Below the pieces are notes generated by a model. That model made no database searches. It was not told where the DNA came from and saw only the letters and a list, made by a program, of their open reading frames with translations. Of a DNA stretch of 64,000 bases, positions 26,990-35,177 are shown piece after piece (the first letter of the stretch is position 1; the number at the start of each line of letters is the position of its first letter). A program made the position numbers and the translations under genes. This stretch comes from Flavobacteriales bacterium (GTDB taxonomy: Bacteria > Bacteroidota > Bacteroidia > Flavobacteriales_E > Vicingaceae): contig PALM01000017.1 in NCBI GenBank assembly GCA_002706365.1, forward strand, positions 62,001 through 126,000, given 5' to 3'.

Positions 26990-27478
26990 TTAGTTAAGCT
27001 TTGCTTCTTTCAAAGTAGATTCGATGATCTCCTTTTGCTTTCCTTCATTGGAAAGTTTCTCTCTAATGATCTTTTCAGCGATATCAAGAGAAAGCTCAGC
27101 AATATGACTTTTAATTTCATTCATTGCAGATGCTTTTTCAGAGCGGATGCTCTCTTTAGCAGATGCAATCATTTTCTCTCCTTCTTCCTTGGCCTTTTCT
27201 TTAGCCTCAGTGATCATCTTCTCTTTGGCATCTCTAGCCGACTTGATGATCTCATCTCTTTCCATTCTAGCTTCCTGAAGCAATTTCTCATTGTCTTCTT
27301 TAAGCTCTCTCATCAATTCCTTTGCCTTATCGGCATCTTCCAAAGCTTGAGAAATTGACTCTTCTCTTTCTCTGATCGAGTTCAGAATTGGCTTCCAGGC
27401 AAATTTTGCCAGAAGAAAAACAACCACCAAAAATGCAATGGTAGTCCAAATGACGGTTCCTAAACTAACTGATAACAT
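26990..27478 (-). CDS. atpF: ATP synthase F0 b subunit
   Basis: A 162-aa subunit with one N-terminal membrane helix (WTTIAFLVVVFLLAKFAWKP) followed by a long charged helix that forms the peripheral stalk. The AKFAWKPI turn after the membrane segment is a family signature. It is separated from atpE by a strong stem-loop (27502-27535). Confidence 0.96.
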   Translation of the reverse strand: MLSVSLGTVIWTTIAFLVVVFLLAKFAWKPILNSIREREESISQALEDADKAKELMRELKEDNEKLLQEARMERDEIIKSARDAKEKMITEAKEKAKEEGEKMIASAKESIRSEKASAMNEIKSHIAELSLDIAEKIIREKLSNEGKQKEIIESTLKEAKLN

Positions 27479-27501
27479 ATCTTTCTATTTATAGAATTTT
27501 G

Positions 27502-27535
27502 AAAGGGGTCTCAGCCAACCGCTGAGACCCTTTCT
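27502..27535 (-). promoter_or_regulatory. Stem-loop in atpE-atpF intercistronic space
   Basis: The arms 27502-27516 and 27522-27535 pair over 14 bases with one bulged G and a 5-base loop. No T-run follows on the minus strand, so this is not a standard terminator. It may stop 3' decay, mark a processing site or attenuate transcription, helping to give more c subunit than b subunit (inference). Confidence 0.7.
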
Positions 27536-27545
27536 AATCTTATTG

Positions 27546-27791
27546 TTAGCCTAGTACGACCAACAGACAAACGATTACTGCGAAAAGTGCAACACCTTCC
27601 ACAAGAGCAGCAGCTACAATCATGTTAGCTCTGATGTCACCAGTAGACTCAGGCTGACGAGCCATAGACTCCAAAGCAGAAGCACCGATCTTACCGATAC
27701 CCATACCTGCTCCGATTGCTGCAACACCTGCACCTAGTCCGGCATAACCGGCAGCAGCTGCAACTTCTAGTAATACTGTCAATAAATCCAT
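27546..27791 (-). CDS. atpE: ATP synthase F0 c subunit
   Basis: An 81-aa two-helix hairpin that forms the rotor ring. The first helix is Gly/Ala-rich (GVAAIGAGMGIGKIG), the polar loop is ARQPES, and the second helix carries the proton-binding Glu65 (AAALVEGVAL). The absence of the extra Gln and Ser/Thr ligands of sodium-type rings suggests proton coupling. It is flanked by atpB and atpF and followed by a stem-loop. Confidence 0.97.
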   Translation of the reverse strand: MDLLTVLLEVAAAAGYAGLGAGVAAIGAGMGIGKIGASALESMARQPESTGDIRANMIVAAALVEGVALFAVIVCLLVVLG

Positions 27792-27826
27792 TTTTATATA
27801 TGTTTAATTAATAAATAGATTACAAA

Positions 27827-28948
27827 TTAATGATGAGCCTCCTCAACGGCTGCTCCAAAATATAGGGCTGCTAGCAACGTAAATACATAAGCCTGTAAGA
27901 AGGCTACTAGAAGCTCAATGAAGTTCATGAAGATCATGAACAAAGTAGATCCAATACCTACTCCATAACCTGCTCCTGCCGACTGCTCTCCAAAGATGAA
28001 GATCAGCGCCACAAAAGCAAGGATAATAATGTGTCCTGCGGTAATGTTCGCAGTTAAACGAACCATCAAAACCAATGGCTTAATGAATAGTCCGGCAATT
28101 TCGATCGGTACTAAGATCAATTTGATCGGAATAGGCACATTTGGTGGCCATAAGATATGCACCCAATAAGGCTTTTTACCGTTGATGGTAGTTATGATAA
28201 AGACAATGGTTGCCAATACCATAGTTACACTCAAAGTTCCTGTAATATTCATTCCTCCTAAAAATGGGATCAGACCCAAAAGGTTAGAGATCCAGATAAA
28301 GAAGAATATGCTCAATAAAAAGGGTACGAATTTATCGGCTTTGCCTTTCCCTATAGAAGGAATAGCAACCTCATCTCTCACGAAAAGAATAAGTGGTTCC
28401 ATGAATGCCTGAAATCCTTTTGGTGCAGTGCGCCCTCTTTTCTTATATGCTTTAGCAACCGAGAAAAAGATCAAGAACATGATCAAGGCAGTAAGGAAGA
28501 TACCGGCTACGTTCTTGGTGATCGACATATCAAGAGCGACTGCTTGGTTTTTAGCATCTCCATTCTCATCTAACTCTAATCCTTCACCTTTAAGATAGAT
28601 GTGTTCGTGAAAAAGGATATAATCTCCATGCTCATAATAATGAGCTGAAGAAGTAGAGTCTATTTCTAAAGATTCTTCATTGTGATAGAAATGAGAAGAT
28701 GAGAAGACATCCCATCCTTCTTCTGTCTTTATGATTACTGGAAGGTAAATTGCAAAATCGCCAATGATGTGAATCTCATGAGCATCGCTGATGTGATGCA
28801 TGATCATTTCACCGGCATTGAACTTTCCTTCTCCACCTGATGCCATTACCGACTGAGAACTCAGACCCAAAATGGCGGTCATCATGAAGGCAAGAACAAC
28901 TCTAAAAAGCTTGGTTTTCGTGGGATTTGCGCTTGAAACTACAGTCAA
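27827..28948 (-). CDS. atpB: ATP synthase F0 a subunit
   Basis: A 373-aa stator subunit of the proton channel. The essential Arg is in LMVRLTANITAGHI, in the penultimate helix block. As in other Bacteroidota, a signal peptide and a ~100-residue His/Glu-rich extracytoplasmic segment precede the five to six membrane helices. The start is notable: the first in-frame ATG (residue 22) would remove the positively charged part of the signal peptide (KTKLFR). The TTG at 28948, just inside a good promoter, gives a complete signal sequence, so I choose TTG. It is the first gene of the atpB-G unit. Confidence 0.93.
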   Translation of the reverse strand: MTVVSSANPTKTKLFRVVLAFMMTAILGLSSQSVMASGGEGKFNAGEMIMHHISDAHEIHIIGDFAIYLPVIIKTEEGWDVFSSSHFYHNEESLEIDSTSSAHYYEHGDYILFHEHIYLKGEGLELDENGDAKNQAVALDMSITKNVAGIFLTALIMFLIFFSVAKAYKKRGRTAPKGFQAFMEPLILFVRDEVAIPSIGKGKADKFVPFLLSIFFFIWISNLLGLIPFLGGMNITGTLSVTMVLATIVFIITTINGKKPYWVHILWPPNVPIPIKLILVPIEIAGLFIKPLVLMVRLTANITAGHIIILAFVALIFIFGEQSAGAGYGVGIGSTLFMIFMNFIELLVAFLQAYVFTLLAALYFGAAVEEAHH

Positions 28949-28973
28949 TTTTCTGGTCTTAGAAATTCGACCG

Positions 28974-29003
28974 CAAAAGTAGAGAATAAAAAAGAAAATT
29001 GAA
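28974..29003 (-). promoter_or_regulatory. Promoter of the atpB-G operon
   Basis: On the minus strand a perfect TAnnTTTG box, TACTTTTG (28974-28981), follows a TTC (one mismatch from TTG) by 19 bases. It lies between the terminator at 29015-29030 and the TTG start of atpB, giving a leader of about 20 bases. Confidence 0.6.
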
Positions 29004-29014
29004 ACTAAAAAAAT

Positions 29015-29030
29015 GGGCTTTTTTTAGCCC
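29015..29030 (-). terminator. Rho-independent terminator of the bactofilin-atpZ unit
   Basis: On the minus strand GGGCT, six A and AGCCC form a hairpin followed by ATTTTTTT. It sits just after the AtpI-like gene and just before the atpB promoter, separating the two units. Confidence 0.75.
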
Positions 29031-29038
29031 GTAGAATA

Positions 29039-29410
29039 CTACTGCTTCTTCAGCTGGGAAAAGATATAATAAGTGTTCAATGAGGTATATAGCAAATAGA
29101 GGTATAGAAAGGAGAGTGCAAATGGAATTTTTATAGCTGGAAAACTATAGAGTACTATTAAAAGTAGCGTAAGTGAGATGAAAAGTTTTGCCGCCATTGT
29201 TCCCATAAATGAAGTGACAAATGATTGTGGTCTTCCTGCGATCTTCTTTGAAAGAATGCGGTATATAAATAGGGTGGTAAGTGGGAAGTATAGATATAAT
29301 CCCCACATCCACTGATTCCATTCAAAACCCAAAGATTGGAAGATAAAGTAATGAGCAACTAAACTGATCAATGAAATCAATAGAAATGCTATATAGAAAG
29401 TTACTTTCAT
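29039..29410 (-). CDS. AtpI-like small membrane protein
   Basis: A 123-aa protein that is nearly all hydrophobic, with about four membrane helices (for example FYIAFLLISLISLVAHYFIF and SLTLLLIVLYSF). No catalytic motif is seen. Small four-helix proteins are commonly encoded just before atpB (AtpI-type), where they are thought to help c-ring assembly or magnesium supply. Position is the main argument here. Its ATG overlaps the stop of atpZ by 4 bases, so the two are translationally coupled. Confidence 0.7.
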   Translation of the reverse strand: MKVTFYIAFLLISLISLVAHYFIFQSLGFEWNQWMWGLYLYFPLTTLFIYRILSKKIAGRPQSFVTSFMGTMAAKLFISLTLLLIVLYSFPAIKIPFALSFLYLYLLYTSLNTYYIFSQLKKQ

Positions 29411-29634
29411 TTATTTAGATCTCGAATAGTCAAATACATGGCTACTGCCACAGAAGCCAAAGATAATACAAGGGTAAACCAAGGGGTAGAATTTTGAAGC
29501 TTTTCATCCAAATGTATACCTCCAAAAACACCACACAGAATGATCACCGTCATTTGGGTGGCCATGCCTGTGAATCTTAAGAACTGATTAGGCTGATTTT
29601 TCTTTTGGCTCTTCTTTTTCTCCTTTTCCTTCAT
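29407..29634 (-). CDS. atpZ: AtpZ/AtpI-family ATP synthase accessory protein
   Basis: A 75-aa protein with a very lysine-rich N-terminus (KEKEKKKSQKK) and two membrane helices (MTVIILCGVFGGIHLDEKL and WFTLVLSLASVAVAMYLTI). The GVFGG-x-x-LDE signature matches the AtpZ/AtpI group encoded beside F0 genes. I keep the ATG at 29634 because FLRFTGMATQ belongs to the conserved start; a shorter start at residue 24 would lose it. This makes the gene overlap bactofilin by 47 bases in another frame. Confidence 0.82.
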   Translation of the reverse strand: MKEKEKKKSQKKNQPNQFLRFTGMATQMTVIILCGVFGGIHLDEKLQNSTPWFTLVLSLASVAVAMYLTIRDLNK

Positions 29635-29989
29635 CTATGCCTTTGATCACTGCACCCATTTTACAATTACCTGAGAAATTTGCTCCCGGTTCAATTTGCA
29701 ATTTATTGGTGCTGATCTCACCCACTAAATTAGCAGTTGTTTTTAGACTGAGTAGTTCGTTAACTGCGATATTAACTTTAACTCCACCAGAAATTGTTGC
29801 ATTAGCACATTTGATAGTTCCTTCAACTACTCCTTGCTCACCTACAACTACTTTGCCTTCAGAAATCAAATTTCCAACTAGCTTCCCGTCGATACGAATA
29901 TCTCCATTGCAACGGATGTCGCCTTTGATCTCTGTACCGCTTCTGATAATGTTTATTGAATTGTCTGTTTCGTTGGTAATACGTGCCAT
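29588..29989 (-). CDS. Bactofilin
   Basis: A 133-aa polymer-forming cytoskeletal protein (DUF583). The beta-helix core has regular Gly-rich turns (IKGDIRCNGDIRIDGKLVGN, EGTIKCANATISGGVKV) and short charged unstructured ends. Bactofilins polymerise without nucleotides and scaffold cell-wall or envelope enzymes. The C-terminal charged tail is encoded by the same bases as the start of atpZ. It is the first gene of a three-gene unit with atpZ and the AtpI-like gene and has a TAACTTTG box upstream. Confidence 0.92.
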   Translation of the reverse strand: MARITNETDNSINIIRSGTEIKGDIRCNGDIRIDGKLVGNLISEGKVVVGEQGVVEGTIKCANATISGGVKVNIAVNELLSLKTTANLVGEISTNKLQIEPGANFSGNCKMGAVIKGIDEGKGEKEEPKEKSA

Positions 29990-30030
29990 CTTAAATCATT
30001 TATGTGTTAGATAACGAAGCTTTGTCGCCC

Positions 30031-30038
30031 CAAAGTTA
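30031..30038 (-). promoter_or_regulatory. -7 box TAACTTTG before bactofilin
   Basis: A perfect TAnnTTTG match on the minus strand, about 40 bases before the bactofilin ATG. No TTG is present at the usual -33 spacing, so only the -7 element is supported. Confidence 0.4.
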
Positions 30039-30069
30039 TGATTATCTTCTATATTGTTTAATATCAGAG

Positions 30070-32661
30070 CTAAGTAGGGTACTTATCAGAGAAAAACTCC
30101 AAATAATCATCCTCCTTCTTAGTTTTGAATAGAATCTTGAAATTTTCGTTTGAAATCAGATAATCCTTCCCTCCTTCTTGCTTAGCCGGAAGTGAGATCT
30201 CAAGCTGATTGCGAATTGCTCTCAAATAGCGCATAGCCTGTTTCTCATCCGAAAATGTTCTGATCAGAAACAATTTCTTCCCTGTAATAGTGGTAGTGGT
30301 AAACTCTAGATTGCCCTCTCGGAAAAACTCCTTATTGAAATTCGATATTTTGATCTTCAGATCATTCGCTTTTGCACTATTGATAGGAAGTGATAACACA
30401 TACATGTGTTTATCCATTGGGTTGTAATCGAATTGAGGCTTTTCAGATTTCGGTTGAACTGTTCCAGATTGATTGAGCAAGCGAAGAATTTCCTCTGCCT
30501 GCTTTTTCACTTCAGTATTAGGATGATCTGCAACTACAGCTTCAAGTGCATCTCTAAATTCTTCCTTAGATGATGTGTAGCCTATCGCTTTTGCTTTTAA
30601 AAAATCAAATTGCGGCTCAAGATGATTGATCTTAAAGACACTTTCGGCCTTATTGCAACTTTCGATCACATCGGCATACAATTCATACTTATAAAGGCGA
30701 TATGTGGATTCATAAAAGTCTTCCACCTTTTCTTTGCTTTCCTTAGATTCTTTATTGTAGTCTGGATTCTTGATCAAATAGGCGTACTCGCTAAATGGAT
30801 GATTGTTCAACACCCATTCTTTTTCCACATTGGCTTTTTCCTGATCATCTACCAAAAGGTAGATTCTATATAATTGGTAGTGAGCAGGTAAATTATATCT
30901 TGATGTGTCGTATTCCACAGTGATCCTCTTGAAAGCTTGCTCGGCATTTTTATAATCCTCAAAACTCTCTTTGAAGATAGTCCCCACATTGAACAAGGCC
31001 TCAATCACTTTGCCATTCGCCTGCAGCCTGTCTCTCAGATCCACTGGAATGTCTTTCATATAGAACTCTGGATCATAGATCTCATTATCCTCTTCATTTG
31101 TGGCCACTGAGCCTCCAGCATTGGTTCCTGCTTGTTGATCTATTTCAGTAGGCGCAATATTCTTGGAAGCCCTCCTCCAATCATCTGCAAGCTGGCGCTC
31201 TCCCCAAATCCTTTTAAAATCCGTTCTACCGAGTGCCAAGGTGGTTTGATTGTAGAAATACCATTCTCCTTTTCTTCCGCTGTTGTTGTTTTGGACTATA
31301 GCCGACTGCTCTCTTTCGGCCTGAGCAAGCTCCAGAGCACGCAATTCTTGTTGTCTTTTTCGCTCTTCTTCCGCTTTTAGCTCTTTTATGAGCTCTTTGA
31401 CTTTCTTTTCTCTTTCTTTTTCACTTAATCCGCCCAAGGCAAGCAAACTGTCTTGTCTTTTAATGATCTTCAAGTTCTTCACCAGATCTTGCAAACTTTC
31501 ATTCTTTTCGTCGGCATCGTAATATTCAGGATGATCCTCTGGCAGATATTGCAATGTGCTATCATAGAATAATTGAGCTTTCAAATAATCAGGCTGCTCA
31601 AAATGTATATCGGCTAATTTGAGATATGAAAGCGCCTTCTGCTTTTGATTACTCACAGAAAACTTCACCGACTTCTTCAGATAGTCTATTGCTTGCGGTT
31701 CATTATCCTCTTTAAGCGAAATTTCAGCTAGGGCGTAATAGATCTGATCTCGAAATTCTTCATTCTTCTTATCGCGAAGCATTTTCTTCATTTCCTTCTT
31801 GATGTCATCTGCATTGCTAGCAGTTATATCCAAAGAGATCGCCCTGCGAATCTTAGCATTGAAACGCATGGTGTAATCAGGTTTCAATTTCAATACAGAG
31901 GTATAGTATTGAGTGGCGGAAGAATACTCTCTCCGATCTTGATAGATCTGAGCTAGAATAAAGGTATATCTGCGTTTATCATCTTTATCTTCCACAAATC
32001 GGATCGCAGTTTCAAGCCTTTCTATCACTTTATCAAGATCCTTATCTTTCTGCAAAAAGAGCTCAGCAGCAGTAGCATTGATCTCTCCCCAAGTTGGCTT
32101 TGGAATCTTGTTCTGCTCATCTTCTGCTATATCTAGGAATTCTTCTGCTTTATCCCATTCCCGCATTTCAATATAGGTCTTGATCAGCCAGTTCAATCCC
32201 TGATATCTTTCCGGATCCCTTTTATATGCTTGATATGTATAAAGGAAAGTTTCTTCGCCTAATTCATGCTGCATCTTATAGAACCTGGCCTTCCCAATGA
32301 GAAAGTAACTGTCATTTATCCATTTAACATGCTCTTCCTTCCTTAGATACATGGAATGTCGCTCAATTACCTCTGAACATTTATCGATCACCCTATCCAT
32401 TTCAGGATACATCTGTTGCGACTTCTGTTCATCGGGATAGATGAATATGGGCAGCACTTGAGAGTAGTCATATACATAAGCATCCTTCAGTTTCTGCTCA
32501 TTCTCCTTGATGATCTCCTTGGCATTGAAGTAGCCGTTGTATCTGGCAGTGGTATTGTGATAGGCACGCGAAATCATCGTACTCTTCTTCCTTGAACAGG
32601 AAGAATAGACGATCATCGCTAAAAGAATTAGCGAAATATATAGATTCGGCCTTCTAAGCAC
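30070..32661 (-). CDS. porW: PorW/SprE T9SS and gliding lipoprotein
   Basis: About 863 aa from a GTG start at 32661, which gives a textbook lipoprotein signal (LRRPNLYISLILLAMIVYSSC, Cys22). A TTG further up (32715) makes the signal too long and the next ATG (32616) makes it too short. After the Cys comes the strongly conserved SprE/PorW segment (YHNTTARYNGYFNAKEII, then YDYSQVLPIF), followed by many TPR repeats and a basic C-terminal part. SprE is required for gliding and type IX secretion in Flavobacterium johnsoniae, and PorW for T9SS in Porphyromonas gingivalis, where it is thought to link PorK/N rings to the translocon. Divergent from the M23 gene. Confidence 0.93.
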   Translation of the reverse strand: MLRRPNLYISLILLAMIVYSSCSRKKSTMISRAYHNTTARYNGYFNAKEIIKENEQKLKDAYVYDYSQVLPIFIYPDEQKSQQMYPEMDRVIDKCSEVIERHSMYLRKEEHVKWINDSYFLIGKARFYKMQHELGEETFLYTYQAYKRDPERYQGLNWLIKTYIEMREWDKAEEFLDIAEDEQNKIPKPTWGEINATAAELFLQKDKDLDKVIERLETAIRFVEDKDDKRRYTFILAQIYQDRREYSSATQYYTSVLKLKPDYTMRFNAKIRRAISLDITASNADDIKKEMKKMLRDKKNEEFRDQIYYALAEISLKEDNEPQAIDYLKKSVKFSVSNQKQKALSYLKLADIHFEQPDYLKAQLFYDSTLQYLPEDHPEYYDADEKNESLQDLVKNLKIIKRQDSLLALGGLSEKEREKKVKELIKELKAEEERKRQQELRALELAQAEREQSAIVQNNNSGRKGEWYFYNQTTLALGRTDFKRIWGERQLADDWRRASKNIAPTEIDQQAGTNAGGSVATNEEDNEIYDPEFYMKDIPVDLRDRLQANGKVIEALFNVGTIFKESFEDYKNAEQAFKRITVEYDTSRYNLPAHYQLYRIYLLVDDQEKANVEKEWVLNNHPFSEYAYLIKNPDYNKESKESKEKVEDFYESTYRLYKYELYADVIESCNKAESVFKINHLEPQFDFLKAKAIGYTSSKEEFRDALEAVVADHPNTEVKKQAEEILRLLNQSGTVQPKSEKPQFDYNPMDKHMYVLSLPINSAKANDLKIKISNFNKEFFREGNLEFTTTTITGKKLFLIRTFSDEKQAMRYLRAIRNQLEISLPAKQEGGKDYLISNENFKILFKTKKEDDYLEFFSDKYPT

Positions 32662-32793
32662 GGCAATTAAACTAAAAACGGAGCTAATTAGTATGCAGTT
32701 CCGTTGAATTGGCAAAGTTAATTAAAGATGAGGGGCTGAACATCCAAAAGTATGGCTGTATAATTTCGGATATTTGAACTTTGAATTCTACGA

Positions 32794-33681
32794 ATGGAAG
32801 AAGAGAAGAAAAAAAGTCAGATCCTCAAAAAGCTCAAGAGCAAGTATCGCCTTGTGATACTTAATGATGCCTCTTTTGAAGAGAAGTTCTCTTACCGACT
32901 TTCCCCTTTGAACATCTTTACTCTTCTTATTAGCTTAACGGTTGTGATCATTCTTATCGTTGCAGGAATTATCGTTTTTACTCCTCTGCGTGAATCCATC
33001 CCGGGATACACCGATGTGAATTTGAGAAAAGACCTTACTGAAATGGTTCTCAAAACTGATTCCCTGGAAAGAGAATTGAGACTCAATCAGAAATACCTCA
33101 ACAATGTGCAGGCGGTATTAATGGGTGAAGAGCCTGAAGCCATCGAAGAGGATAGTGCGATCGACAGCGAAGACCTGCCTCAAAGCGCAAATCAAAATGA
33201 TCCAATCTTTGAAAAATCGGTTGAGGATTCTCTGCTCCGCGACTATGTGGAAAGGGAAGATTCTTACTCTCTAGATCTTTCAAGTAATAAAAGAATTAGA
33301 GCTGTTGACAGATTATTCTTCTTTACTCCTTTGGAGGGAACAGTAACTCAGAATTATGATTTAAGTCAGGAGCACTATGGTATCGACATTGTAGCTCCGA
33401 AAAATGAGGCTGTCAAGGCAGTTTTGAGAGGGACAGTGATATTCGCCGAGTGGACAGTTGAGACTGGCTATGTGATCCAAATCCAACATATAGGTAACCT
33501 CAGCTCCATCTACAAGCACAATTCAGTCTTATTGAAACAAGTTGGCGATCAGGTAAAAGCAGGTGAAGCAATTGCCATTGTAGGAAATACCGGAGAGTTC
33601 TCTTCTGGCCCTCACTTGCATTTCGAGCTTTGGCAAGAAGGCGTATCTCTCGATCCATCGAAATTTATCAACTTTAATTGA
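32794..33681 (+). CDS. Membrane-anchored M23 peptidase with intact zinc site
   Basis: A 295-aa protein: a cytoplasmic N-terminus, one membrane helix (about 37-62), a short coiled coil, an acidic linker, and an M23/LytM domain (about 175-295). All zinc and catalytic residues are present: His194 and Asp198 in EHYGIDI, His242 in IYKHN, and His274/His276 in GPHLHFELW. It should cut peptide cross-links in peptidoglycan. The start is ATG 32794, divergent from porW with a 132-base intergenic space. It overlaps the GH3 gene by one base (TGATG), so the two are translationally coupled. Confidence 0.9.
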   Translation: MEEEKKKSQILKKLKSKYRLVILNDASFEEKFSYRLSPLNIFTLLISLTVVIILIVAGIIVFTPLRESIPGYTDVNLRKDLTEMVLKTDSLERELRLNQKYLNNVQAVLMGEEPEAIEEDSAIDSEDLPQSANQNDPIFEKSVEDSLLRDYVEREDSYSLDLSSNKRIRAVDRLFFFTPLEGTVTQNYDLSQEHYGIDIVAPKNEAVKAVLRGTVIFAEWTVETGYVIQIQHIGNLSSIYKHNSVLLKQVGDQVKAGEAIAIVGNTGEFSSGPHLHFELWQEGVSLDPSKFINFN

Positions 33682-35177
33682 TGAGCATTAAAGAGCTTGC
33701 CGGAAGAATCTTTGCCAGTCTGATCTACCGAAGAACCAATTCCTGGAAATCAGACGCCATCGCAACTCAAAAAAGAACTTTTGAGAGCCTTATTAAAATG
33801 GCCTCCAATACTGCTTTTGGCAAGGATCACGACTTCAAAAACATAAATAGCTATACCGATTTTCAAGATCGAGTTCCCCTACGTGACTATGAAGGATTAA
33901 AGCCTTATATAGAAAGAATGGTAGCTGGAGAAGAGGATATTCTATGGCCTGGGAAACCTACTTATCTGAGTAAAACCAGCGGTACTACTTCGGGTGCAAA
34001 ATACATTCCCCTAACTAAAGAGTCGCTCCCTTATCACATCAAAGCTGCAAGAGATGCAATTCTGCATTATGTATATCATTCCGGAAAGTCTTCCTTTATC
34101 AATGGTAAGATGATCTTCTTACAGGGAAGTCCGGAATTGGATAAGTCGAAAGCTATTCCCACCGGAAGACTAAGTGGAATTGTTGCTCATTACGTGCCAG
34201 CCTATCTTCAAGCAAACCGTTTGCCCTCATTTGAAACCAACTGCATAGATGATTGGGAAAAGAAAGTTGATGCCATAGTAGATGAAACCATTGATCAAAA
34301 AATGGCTGTGATCAGTGGCATTCCTCCCTGGGTGCAAATGTATTTTGAACGCCTTATCCAAAAGAGTGGAAAGCAAAATATCGCTGAAATATTTCCCGAT
34401 TTTTCACTCTTCATTTATGGTGGTGTGAACTACAAACCCTATGAAGGTGCAATGCGAAAACTGATTGGCAAATCAGTAGATTCCATTGAGCTATACCCAG
34501 CTTCTGAGGGCTTTATTGCTTATCAAGACAATTACAAAGAGGAAGGCATGTTGCTTCTTCTGAATTCGGGAATCTTTTATGAGTTTGTGCCTCTTGATAA
34601 GCTGGGAAAAGAGAATCCAAAGCGTTTGACCATCGAAGAGGTTGAGTTGGGTGTGAATTACCTTCTCATCTTAAGTACCAATGCCGGTTTATGGGGATAC
34701 AACATTGGCGACACCATAAAATTTGTCTCATTAGAGCCTTATAGAATCATCGTAAGCGGGCGAGTAAAGCACTATACTTCTGCTTTTGGAGAACATGTGA
34801 TTGCTGAAGAGGTTGAAAAAGCCATTAGCTATGTCATTGAAAAAACAAATTCAGAAGTGGGTGAGTTCCATTTGGCACCAGAGGTAAACCCCAAGGATGG
34901 AGAGCTACCATATCACGAATGGCTTATTGAATTCAATTCTGCTCCTTCTGATTTAGATGCTTTTACAAAGCTTCTCAATGATAAGATGTGTGAGCTCAAC
35001 TCATACTACAGGGATCTTATAGAAGGAAAGATCTTACAGCCTCTAAAACTAACTGCAGTCCCCAAAGGGGCATTCAATGATTATATGAGATCAAAAGGGA
35101 AGTTAGGTGGCCAAAATAAATTGCCTAGACTGGCAAACGATCGCAATTTAGCCGATGAACTGCTAAAGCTTATTTAG
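33681..35177 (+). CDS. GH3-family adenylate-forming enzyme
   Basis: About 498 aa starting at the ATG at 33681; a TTG three bases earlier is not needed. Motifs of the GH3 family are visible: the phosphate-binding loop SKTSGTTSGAKYIPLT, YPASEGFIAYQ and GLWGYNIGDTIKF. Plant GH3 enzymes adenylate an acid such as auxin or jasmonate and join it to an amino acid. Bacteroidota members are common but their substrates are unknown. Coupling to the M23 peptidase gene is by a one-base overlap. Its stop overlaps the stop of the opposite-strand sugar transferase gene by 4 bases. Confidence 0.9.
   Translation: MSIKELAGRIFASLIYRRTNSWKSDAIATQKRTFESLIKMASNTAFGKDHDFKNINSYTDFQDRVPLRDYEGLKPYIERMVAGEEDILWPGKPTYLSKTSGTTSGAKYIPLTKESLPYHIKAARDAILHYVYHSGKSSFINGKMIFLQGSPELDKSKAIPTGRLSGIVAHYVPAYLQANRLPSFETNCIDDWEKKVDAIVDETIDQKMAVISGIPPWVQMYFERLIQKSGKQNIAEIFPDFSLFIYGGVNYKPYEGAMRKLIGKSVDSIELYPASEGFIAYQDNYKEEGMLLLLNSGIFYEFVPLDKLGKENPKRLTIEEVELGVNYLLILSTNAGLWGYNIGDTIKFVSLEPYRIIVSGRVKHYTSAFGEHVIAEEVEKAISYVIEKTNSEVGEFHLAPEVNPKDGELPYHEWLIEFNSAPSDLDAFTKLLNDKMCELNSYYRDLIEGKILQPLKLTAVPKGAFNDYMRSKGKLGGQNKLPRLANDRNLADELLKLI

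Noticed and set aside
23919-28948. ATP synthase operon broken by loss of atpD and atpC
   Set aside because: Beta and epsilon subunit genes are often placed elsewhere in Bacteroidota genomes, so their absence here is not evidence of a defect.
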